Origin: Rhizobium sp. Q54
GTDB lineage: Bacteria; Pseudomonadota; Alphaproteobacteria; Rhizobiales; Xanthobacteraceae
Direction of reading: 5' to 3'
DNA: 64,000 bases
Assembly (NCBI GenBank): GCA_945907045.1
Contig: CAMDSH010000003.1
Location: 94,653-158,652 of the forward strand
The notes beneath the pieces are model-generated. The model saw only the letters and a list, made by a program, of their open reading frames with translations, ran no database searches and was not told the origin of the DNA. The translations under genes and the position numbers were made by a program. Positions 45,993 through 55,757 of this stretch are shown here, one piece after another (positions within the stretch are counted from its first letter, which is position 1; the number at the start of each line of letters is the position of its first letter).

Positions 45993-46361
45993 TCAAGCCT
46001 TGCGCGTGCGCACCAGCGTTACGCCGACGTCCTGGAAGATGGCGGCGATGGGCGCATGCGGCTTGTGAATGGTGACGTGAACAACGCGGATGCGGGGGAA
46101 CCGCGCGAGGATGGCGTCGGCCACCGCGCCGGCCGCGGCTTCGATCAGCCGGTAGCGTTGCGCGTTGAACGCCTTGCTCGCGGCATCGACAACCTGATCG
46201 TAGGACACGGTATCGACTACCTTGTCCGAGCGCGCGGAGGCAGCAAGGTCGATATCCAGTTGCAGGTCGATGGTGAACGACTGCCCGACCTTCGCTTCGT
46301 GCGGCATTACGCCGTGGTAGGCGTGCAGCGCCAGGCCTTTGACGAAAATACTGTCGCTCAT
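45993..46361 (-). CDS. folB: Dihydroneopterin aldolase
   Basis: A 122-residue DHNA. VKGLALHAYHGVMPHEAKVGQ carries the pterin-site residues, and the Lys near the C-terminus (VTIHKPHAPI) is the catalytic one. It makes the substrate of FolK. Its start overlaps folP by four bases; order folP-folB-folK is common in alphaproteobacteria. Confidence 0.94.
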   Translation of the reverse strand: MSDSIFVKGLALHAYHGVMPHEAKVGQSFTIDLQLDIDLAASARSDKVVDTVSYDQVVDAASKAFNAQRYRLIEAAAGAVADAILARFPRIRVVHVTIHKPHAPIAAIFQDVGVTLVRTRKA

Positions 46362-47218
46362 CGGGAACCCTTGATGGCGGCGGCGACGCGCAGTGCCTGC
46401 ACGGTCTCGGCCACGTCGTGCGCGCGGATGATCGCCGCGCCGCCTTCCACTGCCAGCACGTGCGCGGCAATCGATCCGGCGAGCCGTTCGTCCGGCTGCG
46501 AAGGGATGACCGTGCTGATGAATTTCTTGCGTGAGGCGCCGACGAGCAGCGGCAGGCCGAAACTTTTGAACGCGTCGAGCCGCGCGATGCAGGTCATGCT
46601 TTGCTCCGGCGTCTTGCCGAAGCCGATGCCGGGATCGAGCACGATGTTCTCGCGCTTTATTCCGGCGCGCGCTGCGATCTCCAGCGAGCGGGAAAAGAAC
46701 GCGGTCACGTCCATAACAATGTCGATTGCAGGATCGGCCGCCTCACGATTGTGCATGACAATGACGGGCGCGCCGTAATCGGCGGCGACCCGCGCCATGT
46801 CGGGATCGCGCTGCAATCCCCACACATCGTTCATGACCGAAGCACCTAGTTCGAGCGCCCAGGCGGCCATTTTCGCTTTAATCGTGTCGATCGATACCGG
46901 AACGTCCATCGCCAGCACGGCGGGCAACACGGGCGCGAGCCGCGACTTTTCGTCGTCCAGCGAGACCGGCGTCGCGCCGCCATAGGGCCGCGTCGATTCC
47001 GCGCCGATGTCGAGGATATCCGCGCCTTCATCCGCCATGCGGCGGGCATGCGCGATGGCGATTGCGGGATCGAGGAACTGCCCGCCATCGGAAAAGGAAT
47101 CCGGCGTGACGTTGAGAATGCCCATCACCAGCGGGCGGCCTTTTGCGAGCAAGGCGGCGAGCGGCGCGGCGCCGGGCGCTGCGGCAAGGGGCTTTTGAGC
47201 GGGACGGGCGGGGCTCAT
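46358..47218 (-). CDS. folP: Dihydropteroate synthase
   Basis: A 286-residue TIM-barrel enzyme; the start MSPARPAQK at 47218 is used because the longer frame reads antisense of the upstream DUF4332 gene. PABA/pterin motifs: VMGILNVTPDSFSDGG, DIGAESTRPYGGATP, MHNREA, LDPGIGFGKTPEQS and LVGASRKKFI. It condenses pterin pyrophosphate with p-aminobenzoate; sulfonamides act here. Confidence 0.95.
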   Translation of the reverse strand: MSPARPAQKPLAAAPGAAPLAALLAKGRPLVMGILNVTPDSFSDGGQFLDPAIAIAHARRMADEGADILDIGAESTRPYGGATPVSLDDEKSRLAPVLPAVLAMDVPVSIDTIKAKMAAWALELGASVMNDVWGLQRDPDMARVAADYGAPVIVMHNREAADPAIDIVMDVTAFFSRSLEIAARAGIKRENIVLDPGIGFGKTPEQSMTCIARLDAFKSFGLPLLVGASRKKFISTVIPSQPDERLAGSIAAHVLAVEGGAAIIRAHDVAETVQALRVAAAIKGSR

Positions 47219-47274
47219 GCGGTCGCTTTGCGCGGTCGGCGCGATGCTGTCAAGCGTCCGGAATAACAGGGGTT

Positions 47275-47682
47275 TTAGTAGCTGATCTTGAGCTGAAGCT
47301 TTTTGGCGTGGTCGATCCAGCGCACCACGACCTTCTCGGAGGGCAGCAAACGCACCAATTTGCGCTTCTTGTTGGCTTCCGCCATCGCCTGCGCGAGCTT
47401 GCCCGGATTGCGGAACTTGAGTTCCTTCACCGTATCGACGCCGGCGGCCTGCAACAGCTCGGCGTATTCCTTGCCCATGCCCTTGATGCGCATGCGATCG
47501 GCCTGGTTGGCCCAGCACAAAATGCGTTTTTCCTCCAAGCCGGTCTTGGCGGCGAGCGTTTTGCGGTCCTTCGGGCTTTTCGCGCGCTCCAAAAGCTTGT
47601 GCGTCGACCGGATTCCCTCCGACTTGAGCGCGCTGGCCACCGCCGCGTCGATGCCTTCAATGTCAGTGAGGGGGTAGGACAT
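47275..47682 (-). CDS. DUF4332 family helix-hairpin-helix protein
   Basis: A 135-residue protein made of two helix-hairpin-helix-like repeats (DIEGIDAAVASALKSEGI; MRIKGMGKEYAELLQAAGV), as in DUF4332. Such domains bind DNA or act as helical adaptors. The C-terminus is basic (EANKKRKLVRLLPSEK). Function is not known. Confidence 0.85.
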   Translation of the reverse strand: MSYPLTDIEGIDAAVASALKSEGIRSTHKLLERAKSPKDRKTLAAKTGLEEKRILCWANQADRMRIKGMGKEYAELLQAAGVDTVKELKFRNPGKLAQAMAEANKKRKLVRLLPSEKVVVRWIDHAKKLQLKISY

Positions 47683-47742
47683 GAACTTCTCTGACTTCGC
47701 TTTTCTTTTCTTCTAACCCTCTCCGCCGCGGCGGAGCAACAC

Positions 47743-48105
47743 TCAAACGAACTGGCTCAGGCCCGGAATCGCGCCGACGATTTCGCCAAGAGCGTCTTCG
47801 CCCGCCTTTTCGCGTGCGTAACCGATGACTTCGCGCGTAACGCCTTGCACCTGACCCATACTCAATCCCGCGGCCATCATCTTCGTGCCGGCGCCCATCA
47901 GGCCGCCCATGCTGAACATGCCGCCGCCGGTGTCTCCATGCGCCTGCAACAATGCCTCGGCGCCGGGTAACAAGGCGAGCAACGCTTGCACTTTGTCGGG
48001 AGGACCTTCTTTGCGCAGGAAGTCGAGGATGATGCCGACGGCTTTCTCGGCGACTCCCCGCTCGATCCCTACGTTGGCGACGAGGCGCCCCAGCAACTCG
48101 TCCAT
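47743..48105 (-). CDS. Conserved small hypothetical protein (DUF2267/YidB-like)
   Basis: A 120-residue protein; the start MDELLGRLVANVGI is preceded by GAGGGG, while the longer frame lies in non-coding sequence. A helical N-part (VAEKAVGIILDFLRKEGP) is followed by a Gly/Met-rich linker (GGGMFSMGGLMGAGTKMM) and a helical C-part. Similar proteins are widespread in Bradyrhizobium relatives. Function unknown. Confidence 0.75.
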   Translation of the reverse strand: MDELLGRLVANVGIERGVAEKAVGIILDFLRKEGPPDKVQALLALLPGAEALLQAHGDTGGGMFSMGGLMGAGTKMMAAGLSMGQVQGVTREVIGYAREKAGEDALGEIVGAIPGLSQFV

Positions 48106-48685
48106 TGACCCCTCGCTTGTCCCGCACTGTTGGCGGGTTGCAGATATATTGAACGTGAGTTTTGCAGAAGACAAGCGTGTCGATGCATGTACAGTTGAAC
48201 TTGATGCGCTCTCGCGCGCTTTTTGCACCGTGGTGTCAAGCAAAAACTTTTCCGCGTGCATCGGCGAGAGCAATCGTGCGCGCCGCGTCGCGCGAAAATG
48301 CCGCGCTGCATCTCGTTAGCTAGGTAAATCGATGATCGCCGCTGGTCTTGCGGCAAGATTGGGACTTTTCCAAATCAATTCACGAACAACTTGAGCAAAG
48401 TTCATAGAAAAACCATCAGTACTCTTCCCGCTGCACGATGGTTGAGCACTGCTATGCTTCAAAAGTTGTGAATCGAAAAACAAAAATCGTCCGAACAGGC
48501 TTGCCGCCGGTTTTTCAACTCAACGATGCGGATGGGTGGCCTGTGCGTCTCGTGAGGGTTGTCGCGGCGCGTGAATGCCATCGAGCGGCTGTGCCGCTGT
48601 CCGCCAGGTTATGCGCCATAACTTCTGCGTTAACATTTGTTCCGGGCGTTGCTAGGTTGTCCGTCTGCCAACAAGGAGCCGGAGC
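48106..48685. other. 580-base gap without a convincing gene
   Basis: The reading frames here (83 aa at 48438, 95 aa at 48069) show no family features, ribosome site or normal codon pattern. The stretch is AT-richer than its flanks near 48350-48500 and probably holds the promoters for the divergent genes on both sides. An AAGGAG site before 48686 serves the M20 gene. Confidence 0.6.
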
Positions 48686-50080
48686 ATGAGCACGCTTGAG
48701 GCGGTGCTAAGCCGCATCGACCAGGATATCGACAAGAGCCTCGAGCGGTTGTTCGCGCTGTTGCGCATCGCCTCGGTCTCCACCGATCCCGCCTACAAGG
48801 ACCAGTGCCGGGCAGCCGCCGAGTATATGGCGGCGGACTTGGCTACCATCGGTTTTGCCACCGAAGTCCGCCCGACTGCCGGCCACCCCGTCGTGGTGGG
48901 CAAGGCCAATGGTCATGCCGCCGCCAAGACGCCGCGCGTGTTGTTTTACGGGCATTACGACGTGCAGCCGGTGGACCCGCTCGACCTCTGGAAGACGCCG
49001 CCGTTTGAACCGCGCATCGAAACGCTCCCCGGCGGGCGCAAGATCATCATCGCGCGCGGCGCCTGCGACGATAAAGGGCAGGCGATGACCTTCGTCGAGG
49101 CCTGCCGTGCCTACCATGCGGTCACCGGCAAGCTGCCGCTGCCGATCACCATGATGATCGAGGGCGAGGAAGAATGCGGCTCGATGAATCTGTTCAAGTT
49201 CGTTCGCGACAACGCCGAGGAATTCAAGCTCGACCTTGCGCTGGTGTGCGACACCGCCATGTGGGACGCCGAGACGCCGTCGGTGACGACCTCGCTGCGC
49301 GGGCTCGTCTATGAGGATGTAAAACTCACCTGCGCCGACCGCGACCTGCATTCCGGGGTGTTCGGCGGCGCCGCGCAAAATCCGATCCGGATCTTGACGA
49401 AAATCCTCTCCGCCATGTGGGACGACAATGGCCGCGTCACCATTCCCGGTTTCTATGACGGCGTGAAGGAATTGCCCGCCGACATCAAATCCGACCTCAA
49501 GGGGCTCAATCTCACGGCAGACAAGTTCCTCGGCCAGGTCGGCTTGAAAGTTCCGGCCGGCGAGAAGGACCGCATGCTGATCGAGCAGATCACCACGCGG
49601 CCGACCGCCGAGATCAATGGCATCGTCGGTGGCTACACCGGCGAGGGCGCGAAGACCGTCATCCCCGGACAGGCGTCCGGCAAAGTGTCGTTCCGGCTCG
49701 TTGGCGCGCAGGACCCGGTGAAAATCCGCGACGCCTTCCATGCCTTCGTGCGTGCGCGCCTGCCGGCGGACTGCCAGGTTGAATTCGCCAGCTTTGCCGG
49801 CTCGCCTGCGGTTCAACTCTCGTTCGACAATCCGGCGCTCAACAAGGCGCGTAATGCGCTCGCCGAAGAATGGGGCAAGAAGGCACTGGCGGTCGGCGCC
49901 GGCGGCTCGATCCCGATTGTCGATGACTTCAAGCGCGTGCTGGGAATGGATTCATTGCTGGTCGGCTTCGCGCTCGACGACGACCGCGTGCATTCGCCGA
50001 ACGAGAAGTTCGATCTCAAATGCTTCCACAAGGGCATCCGCTCGTGGGCGCGGATTTTGGATGCGCTGTCGCGAGCGTGA
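48686..50080 (+). CDS. M20 family dipeptidase (CNDP/PepV-like)
   Basis: A 464-residue zinc peptidase. Metal ligands in order: VLFYGHYDVQPVD (His, Asp), RGACDDKGQ (Asp), MIEGEEECGSMN (Glu pair), VCDTAMW (Asp) and a late His in DDRVHSPNEKFDL. The dimerisation lobe is inserted (DLHSGVFGGAAQNP). These enzymes cleave dipeptides or N-acyl amino acids. Stands alone with its own ribosome site. Confidence 0.93.
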   Translation: MSTLEAVLSRIDQDIDKSLERLFALLRIASVSTDPAYKDQCRAAAEYMAADLATIGFATEVRPTAGHPVVVGKANGHAAAKTPRVLFYGHYDVQPVDPLDLWKTPPFEPRIETLPGGRKIIIARGACDDKGQAMTFVEACRAYHAVTGKLPLPITMMIEGEEECGSMNLFKFVRDNAEEFKLDLALVCDTAMWDAETPSVTTSLRGLVYEDVKLTCADRDLHSGVFGGAAQNPIRILTKILSAMWDDNGRVTIPGFYDGVKELPADIKSDLKGLNLTADKFLGQVGLKVPAGEKDRMLIEQITTRPTAEINGIVGGYTGEGAKTVIPGQASGKVSFRLVGAQDPVKIRDAFHAFVRARLPADCQVEFASFAGSPAVQLSFDNPALNKARNALAEEWGKKALAVGAGGSIPIVDDFKRVLGMDSLLVGFALDDDRVHSPNEKFDLKCFHKGIRSWARILDALSRA

Positions 50081-50109
50081 ACTTATGGCGATGGCGCCGG
50101 CGCGCGCTC

Positions 50110-50625
50110 TTATTGTTTCACAGCCGTGAAAGTGCAGCCGCCGCTGAACGATCCCTGCATCCTCGAACCTCTTACCGTCGCAGTCCAGGTTCGCGCATAC
50201 ATGTAGTAGCTCTCGAAGGTCACGCTATCGCCATCGAATTTTCCATTTGAGATCGTGCCGCGATCCCAGCTGTTGGTATTGCCGAAGGCGCCAGCAAATT
50301 CGCCAGGGGAGGTCTCTCTCAAGGTGAACAGGCCGTTGCCCGGTCCGCCGGTGCAGGCCGCATCCCAGCGCCATGTCCCGACGAGAGATCGGAGTGAGCC
50401 TGTCGTGGCCGAGCTCGTCGCGACATTTCTGTTGGGCCGCTGCTGGCGCGGCTGGGTGGAAGGGGGCGGACTATTATCCGAACCGGAAGCGGATTTCCCC
50501 TGTTTGCCGATGTTGCCGCCGACCGAACCGGCCTGACCGAGCGCCGGGGCGCCTGCCATGAACAATGCAAGCATCGCCGAGGCCGCGGTTATTAAATTCA
50601 AAGTCTTTGTCCGGCTCACGTTCAT
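50110..50625 (-). CDS. Secreted hypothetical protein, unknown function
   Basis: A 171-residue protein with signal peptide ending near residue 30 (GAPALGQAGS). A low-complexity Ser/Pro/Gln linker (SGSDNSPPPSTQPRQQRPNR) leads to a beta-rich domain (LVGTWRWDAACTGG, GAFGNTNSWDRGTISNG, MQGSFSGGCTF) with two Cys that could form a disulfide. It is reminiscent of the secreted protein at 52285 in layout but not clearly homologous. Confidence 0.75.
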   Translation of the reverse strand: MNVSRTKTLNLITAASAMLALFMAGAPALGQAGSVGGNIGKQGKSASGSDNSPPPSTQPRQQRPNRNVATSSATTGSLRSLVGTWRWDAACTGGPGNGLFTLRETSPGEFAGAFGNTNSWDRGTISNGKFDGDSVTFESYYMYARTWTATVRGSRMQGSFSGGCTFTAVKQ

Positions 50626-50689
50626 TCCCCATCCTTTGCAAGCTGCGTTTCAAGAGTAACCGCTGCCTTACCGGTTGCAACCGTAGGCC

Positions 50690-51349
50690 CTATCCAAAAG
50701 ACGACGCCAAGCCGCCGAGATCGCCGATTGCCTCTAGCGGCGCCTGATCGGGATATTCCTCCGGCATCTTGCCGCGATTGACCCAGAGCGCACGAAAGCC
50801 GAACGACATCGCGCCCATCACATCCCAGCGGTTGGACGAGACGAACGTCACATCGGCGGGCGCGCATTTGAAGCGGTCGGTCACCAGCGCGTAAACCTCC
50901 GGGCGCGGCTTATACATGCGCAGCACATCGACCGAGAGCGAGGCGTCGAGATCGCCGCCGATGCCGGCGCCATCGACCGCGCCCTTGAGCATGGCGGGCG
51001 AGCCGTTGGACAGGATCGCGGTTTTGTGGCCGCGCTCTTTTAGCTGGCGCAGCACCGCGCGCGCATCCGGAAATGCGTCGAGCTTGAAATAGGCGTCGAG
51101 CAGTTTGGGCCTGAGCGCCTTGTCGATTGAAGGCGTGCAGGCGAGCGCGAAATCGAGTGCGCGCCCGGTCAACTCCCAAAAATCCGCGTAATGGCCGGCG
51201 AGCGTCAGCGTCCAGGTATATTCGAGTTGTTTTGTCCGCCAGATATCCGACATGCGCTCGGCGTCGGGGCCCGTGCTGTATCGCCGGATCGCCGCATGCA
51301 CATCGAACAGCGTGCCATAGGCGTCGAAGACAAAAATTTTGGACGGCAT
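50690..51349 (-). CDS. HAD superfamily, haloacid dehalogenase type II
   Basis: A 219-residue HAD hydrolase. The nucleophile Asp lies in FVFDAYGTLFDVHA (about residue 8); motif II AILSNGSPAM, motif III Lys in RMYKPRPEVY and motif IV VSSNRWDVMGA follow. The DAYGTLFD start and SSNxWD motif are those of L-2-haloacid dehalogenases. Natural substrate unknown. Confidence 0.9.
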   Translation of the reverse strand: MPSKIFVFDAYGTLFDVHAAIRRYSTGPDAERMSDIWRTKQLEYTWTLTLAGHYADFWELTGRALDFALACTPSIDKALRPKLLDAYFKLDAFPDARAVLRQLKERGHKTAILSNGSPAMLKGAVDGAGIGGDLDASLSVDVLRMYKPRPEVYALVTDRFKCAPADVTFVSSNRWDVMGAMSFGFRALWVNRGKMPEEYPDQAPLEAIGDLGGLASSFG

Positions 51350-51417
51350 TGGCGAAATCTCCCGGCGGCGCTAAAGAATGGTCGCAAAGAGCCAGTTGAG
51401 TGACAAGGGTGAGTGAA

Positions 51418-52281
51418 ATGGCAGCCGGACAGGGGTGGTCGAAAACCTGGACATTTTTCGAGGGCGATTGGCACGAGGGCAACATCCCGATCATGGGCGT
51501 GCGCTCGCATGCCGCCTGGCTGTGCTCCTCGGTGTTCGACGGCGCGCGCGCGTTCGAGGGCGTAACCCCGGATCTCGATTTGCATAGCGCGCGGGTGAAT
51601 GCGTCGGCCACAACCATGCATCTCAAGCCGGCGGTGTCCGCCGAGCAATGGATGGCGCTCACGCTGGACGGCATCAAGCGCTTCGACAAGAACGCGCCGC
51701 TTTACATCCGGCCGATGTACTGGGCCGAGCAGAGCGGCGCGCTGCTGGTCGCGCCCGATCCGGAATCGACGCGCTGGTGCCTGTCGCTTTACGAAGCGCC
51801 GATGCGCACGCCGGAAGGCTTTTCCATCACGCTCTCGCCGTATCGCAAGCCGAGCAAGGAGTGCATGCCGGTCGATGCGAAAGCCGGCTGCCTCTACCCC
51901 AACAACGCGCGAGCGCTGATCGAGGCGAATTCGCGCGGCTTTGCCAACGCCGCGGTGCTTGATCTGCTTGGCAACGTCGCGGAACTCGCCACAGCCAATT
52001 TGTTCATCGGCAGGGACGGCGTCGTGTTCACGCCGGCGCCGAACGGCACGTTTCTCAACGGCATCACGCGCCAGCGCGTCATCAAGCTGTTGCGTAATGC
52101 GGGCGTCAGCGTGATCGAGACCACGCTGCAATACAGCGACCTGGAAACCGCCGACGAAATTTTCTCGTCCGGCAATTATTCCAAGGTCATGCCGGTCAAT
52201 CGCATCGACGAGCGCTCATTGCAGCCGGGGCCGCTCTATCGCAAGGCGCGTGAGCTTTACTGGGCCTTCGCGCATTCCTGA
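51418..52281 (+). CDS. Branched-chain aminotransferase-like PLP enzyme (fold type IV)
   Basis: A 287-residue class IV aminotransferase; the ATG at 51418 is favoured over the ATG/ACG region at 51400. AWLCSSVFDGARAFEGVTPD binds the substrate side; the PLP Lys is in VDAKAGCLYPNNARALIEAN (about residue 152), and VAELATANLFI carries the pyridine-contacting Glu. The family transaminates leucine, isoleucine, valine or related D-amino acids. Confidence 0.9.
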   Translation: MAAGQGWSKTWTFFEGDWHEGNIPIMGVRSHAAWLCSSVFDGARAFEGVTPDLDLHSARVNASATTMHLKPAVSAEQWMALTLDGIKRFDKNAPLYIRPMYWAEQSGALLVAPDPESTRWCLSLYEAPMRTPEGFSITLSPYRKPSKECMPVDAKAGCLYPNNARALIEANSRGFANAAVLDLLGNVAELATANLFIGRDGVVFTPAPNGTFLNGITRQRVIKLLRNAGVSVIETTLQYSDLETADEIFSSGNYSKVMPVNRIDERSLQPGPLYRKARELYWAFAHS

Positions 52282-52284
52282 GCG

Positions 52285-52992
52285 CTACCGGTTCGGCACC
52301 AGGTTCTCGCTGGCCCTGCCGTTGGCCCACTTGCCTCGTAGCGTGCCATCGTCGCCGACCTGATAGATGACGGGGTATTGTTGTCCCCAATCCACAGAGA
52401 GCGTTTTGCCGCGCAGCCTGCCCTTGCCTCTGTAGGTGTCGCCGTTGGAAATCCGCCAGCGAAAATCATAAACGCCGCCATCGACCGTGATGTTCACCTC
52501 GCCGCCGTAGGTGGAGCCGTTAGGGTTGGCGCCCTCGATCGAATACCGGCCAGCAATATTATCCGTTGGAGATGCCGGGCTGACCGCCGAGCTGGATGAG
52601 CCGCCGGACTTTTCAGAGGAAGCCGGCCCGCTTGGCGCCGCCGCGGCGGGAGCGGCGCCGCTCAGAGAAGCCGTGAAGCTGTCCCTGATCGCATTCATAT
52701 AACGGCTGGCTTCCTTGCCTATCGGACCGGCAATGACGACGTAAGCCATGCCCTTGTCCGCTGCGCAGCGCAGCAAGGCCGTGTAGTCGCCAAGCTCGCC
52801 GTAGATCGACGAGTTTCCCAGCGTCTCGAACCGGGTGGTAAAGCTGTTCCCCCGCACGGCAGCTTCGCCGCGCCGTACGCATTCGTCCTGATCGATGGTG
52901 ATGGAGGACCATGCCGAACTCATGCTCGGCCCGGCGGCGGCGGCGATTAGCATTGCGAGATAAAACGGAAGCGCGACCAAAGCGCGAAGCAT
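52285..52992 (-). CDS. Secreted hypothetical protein, unknown function
   Basis: A 235-residue protein; start MLRALVALPFYLAML (GGGGGG upstream) gives a signal peptide ending near residue 27. The first domain (SSITIDQDECVRRGEAAV, YTALLRCAADKGMAYVV) has two Cys and resembles small periplasmic sensor-like domains. A Ser/Ala/Pro linker (GGSSSSAVSPASP) leads to a beta-barrel-like C-part (GEVNITVDGGVYDFRWRISN). I do not recognise a family. Confidence 0.72.
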   Translation of the reverse strand: MLRALVALPFYLAMLIAAAAGPSMSSAWSSITIDQDECVRRGEAAVRGNSFTTRFETLGNSSIYGELGDYTALLRCAADKGMAYVVIAGPIGKEASRYMNAIRDSFTASLSGAAPAAAAPSGPASSEKSGGSSSSAVSPASPTDNIAGRYSIEGANPNGSTYGGEVNITVDGGVYDFRWRISNGDTYRGKGRLRGKTLSVDWGQQYPVIYQVGDDGTLRGKWANGRASENLVPNR

Positions 52993-53100
52993 GACATGTC
53001 CCCCCAGACGATGAATTAGTGCAGCAAGCATTAGACAAACGGCGAAGGATCAGTTTTTCAAACTATTCGCGTCTGTCAATGGCGTCCGGGGGCGTAGCGC

Positions 53101-54765
53101 TCAGGGCGGCGGTTCGGTCAGCAATTTCGGCACCGGGCCGCCGCGGATGTCGTAGACGCGGGCATAATCGATACCCTCGCGCGTGATCTCGATCAGCAGC
53201 GGCGCTTTCAAGTCGCGGCAATAATAAGTACCGAGCATCATCGCAAAATCCGCGCGTTTGCGGTCCCAGGTGGTTTCGAAATCGGGTCCGAGCGCCAATT
53301 CGGCCGGGCGTTGCGGCCCGCAGATTTCGATAATCCAGCGCCTGCCCGGCGGCGGCTTGAGCGGGATGGCATCGAGCCGCGCGCGCAACGCTTCGCCCGC
53401 CTGTTTGAACGCGAGGCCCCAATAATCGAGCATGTATTTGTCGTGCGCCATCTGCACGCCGCCGGAGGCCCAGTTGAACGTTGTGTATTGGTATGGATGC
53501 AGCCGCACCATGTCGCTCACCGGCAGCGCAATGCAGCCTGCGAAAGCTACGGCGAGGGCCGCGGGCGCTGCTTTGCCGTACACGCGCAGGCGTTCGGCGA
53601 GCCAGCCGCAGGCGATGCCGCCGAGCACCGCGAATGGCGGAACCACGAAAATAAAATGGCGCACGCCGTTATAGAGCGCAGGGCGCATCAACATGGCGAT
53701 GACGATGGGGAGCAGCGCAGCCAGCGTCACCGCCAGCAGGCTGGCGCGCCGGTTAAGCGGCACATTGGCGCGCGTCACGGCAACGAATGCGCCGGCGGCG
53801 CCGGAGAGCCCCAGCAGCAGCATGATTTCCGGCAGCTTGAGCGAGAAGAGATGCGGCAGGTAACTCGCCGGCATGTCCGGCACCGAAATCAGCCGGCCCT
53901 GGTACAATTCGCGCCACGGTTTTTCGAAAAAGTTGGAGAAATATTCGGTGGCATAGACCGGATTGAGCGGCGAGAGGATCGACCACGGCCACAGCAGCCC
54001 CATGATCAGGTATCCGACCAGCACAGCCGGCAGCATCAGCCAGACGAAGCGCACCAGCCGCGTCAAAGCCGGGCGCAAGCGGTTCGCGCTGCTGTCCTCC
54101 GCCAGGATCAGCAACATGCCGGCCACCGTATAAAGCACGGCGACGCCGGCCAGAATGCGCGAGCCGAAGGCGATGCCGATGCCCACGCCGACGAACAGCA
54201 CAGTGCGCCGGCCGGGGTTGGGATACTCATCGAGCGCGTGCACAATCGCCCACAGCAGCACGATCATCGCCACCGCGAAGGGCGCGTCCTTCGGGTTCAT
54301 GAACATGTGCCCGTAGTAGAGCGGGCAGGTTGCCAGCAGGACTAGCGCGGCGAGGCCGGCAATAGGGCCGCCCAGACGCCGGCCCAGCCGCCAGGTTGCG
54401 ATCAGGCCGATCAGCCCCACCCCAGCGCCGATGAGACGCCGCGTTTCGAACAGGTCGAAGGGCAGCACTTTGGCGGCAAGCGCCGCCGCCATGTCGAAGC
54501 CGCCGCCGTAGAAATAGAGATTGACGAAGGAGAGCGCGCGCTGGTCCTTGAAACCGGAGGCGTAGAGCGCGAGCAACAGCTCGCCATATTGCGAATGGGT
54601 GTAGTCGTCCCAGCTCAGCCCGTAGTCGCGGAATGTCATGACCGCGATCAGCGCGACCAGCACCAATACGCAGATAGCAATGCGATCGGCCAATGGGCTG
54701 GCCGATCGCATGGCGCGGGTCGCCTTTTTGGAGGCCGCGCGGCGGTTACTTCGCCGCCGCTTCAT
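53101..54765 (-). CDS. GT39/PMT-like polytopic glycosyltransferase
   Basis: A 554-residue membrane protein with a strongly basic cytoplasmic N-terminus (MKRRRSNRRAASKK) and about eleven spans. GLSWDDYTHSQYGELL (Asp pair in the first loop) and GHMFMNPKDAPFAVAM are typical of lipid-linked sugar transferases of the PMT/ArnT superfamily. A soluble C-terminal part of about 120 residues is likely periplasmic. Acceptor unknown. The N-terminal coding end overlaps sodB by 20 bases. Confidence 0.82.
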   Translation of the reverse strand: MKRRRSNRRAASKKATRAMRSASPLADRIAICVLVLVALIAVMTFRDYGLSWDDYTHSQYGELLLALYASGFKDQRALSFVNLYFYGGGFDMAAALAAKVLPFDLFETRRLIGAGVGLIGLIATWRLGRRLGGPIAGLAALVLLATCPLYYGHMFMNPKDAPFAVAMIVLLWAIVHALDEYPNPGRRTVLFVGVGIGIAFGSRILAGVAVLYTVAGMLLILAEDSSANRLRPALTRLVRFVWLMLPAVLVGYLIMGLLWPWSILSPLNPVYATEYFSNFFEKPWRELYQGRLISVPDMPASYLPHLFSLKLPEIMLLLGLSGAAGAFVAVTRANVPLNRRASLLAVTLAALLPIVIAMLMRPALYNGVRHFIFVVPPFAVLGGIACGWLAERLRVYGKAAPAALAVAFAGCIALPVSDMVRLHPYQYTTFNWASGGVQMAHDKYMLDYWGLAFKQAGEALRARLDAIPLKPPPGRRWIIEICGPQRPAELALGPDFETTWDRKRADFAMMLGTYYCRDLKAPLLIEITREGIDYARVYDIRGGPVPKLLTEPPP

Positions 54766-55348
54766 ACATCTCCGCGACGTAGTCCCAGTTCACGAGATGA
54801 TCGAGGAAGGCCTTGAGATAATCGGGACGGCGATTGCGGTAATCGATGTAATAGGAGTGCTCCCACACATCGCAGCCGAGGATCGGCTTGGCGCCATGCA
54901 CCAGCGGGCTCTCGCCGTTGGCGGTTTTGGTGATGACGATCTTGCCGTCCTTCACCGCGAGCCAGCACCAGCCGGAACCGAACTGGGTGACGCCGGCATT
55001 GGCGAAGTCTTCCTTCATCTTCGCCACGCCGCCGAGATCGGAATCTATTTTTTTCTGCAGGGCGCCCGGAATCTTGTCGCCGCCGCCGTTCGGCTTCATC
55101 CATTTCCAAAAGTGCATGTGGTTGTAGTGCTGGCCGGCATTGTTGAAGAGCCCGGCGTTCTTGCCGAACGAGGCTTTCACGATCTCTTCCAGCGGCTTGC
55201 CTTCCAGCCCGCTGCCTTCCAGCAGCTTGTTGCCGTTATTCACGTAAGCGAGGTGATGCTTGTCGTGGTGATATTCGAGCGTCTCGCGCGACATGTAAGG
55301 GGCGAGGGCGTCGTGGGCGTAGGGCAGGTCGGGCAGCTTGAACGTCAT
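54746..55348 (-). CDS. sodB: Superoxide dismutase, iron type
   Basis: A 200-residue SOD. Metal ligands: EYHHDKHH (His-26 type), NHMHFW (His), GCDVWEHSYYIDY (Asp and His). NNAGQHYNH has the Gln typical of Fe-SOD at this position, whereas Mn-SODs carry Gly/His there and Gln in the second domain (here TANGES). It dismutates superoxide in the cytoplasm. AGGAGA lies six bases before the ATG. Confidence 0.94.
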   Translation of the reverse strand: MTFKLPDLPYAHDALAPYMSRETLEYHHDKHHLAYVNNGNKLLEGSGLEGKPLEEIVKASFGKNAGLFNNAGQHYNHMHFWKWMKPNGGGDKIPGALQKKIDSDLGGVAKMKEDFANAGVTQFGSGWCWLAVKDGKIVITKTANGESPLVHGAKPILGCDVWEHSYYIDYRNRRPDYLKAFLDHLVNWDYVAEMYEAAAK

Positions 55349-55757
55349 TGGTGTTCTCCTGGAACGACAAAAGACTGGACGAATTGAGTGTCACTGATGC
55401 AACCGGCGGGCGCTGAACGAGTTCCATTTTATTAGGCCCTGGCGGGGGACGGGGCAACGGCTCGATAAGGCCTGCTGCCACGGGTTTTGCGGCGAGGGGC
55501 GGCTTAACGCAGGGGTTGAGTACGTGATAGGTATAGCGGCGCTGGCTTTAGCGTAATGCCGCAATGCCCCATAACAGAACGCAATATAGAGGTATGTTAC
55601 TACGGGCACCGCTCCAGCAGCGTTAATCAAGTTTGAATGAGCTTGGCGGTAGTTTTAACTTTAATTCTTGCGGCAGACCGCACGAGAGGCCAAAGTTCTT
55701 GGCCAATCGCGTGTCTCCGCGACGGCAAGTCTCGGCGAGGAGAGGATTTTGACGCGT
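55349..55757. other. 409-base gap upstream of sodB and the repeat-bearing membrane protein
   Basis: This divergent intergenic region holds the sodB ribosome site and, toward 55758, GAGGAGAGGA. No RNA gene, CDS or strong repeat was found. ORFs listed here are short and lack family features. Confidence 0.6.

Noticed and set aside
48438-48689. 83-aa ORF before the M20 gene
   Set aside because: No ribosome site, no recognisable sequence, and it runs over the M20 gene's own ribosome site and start.
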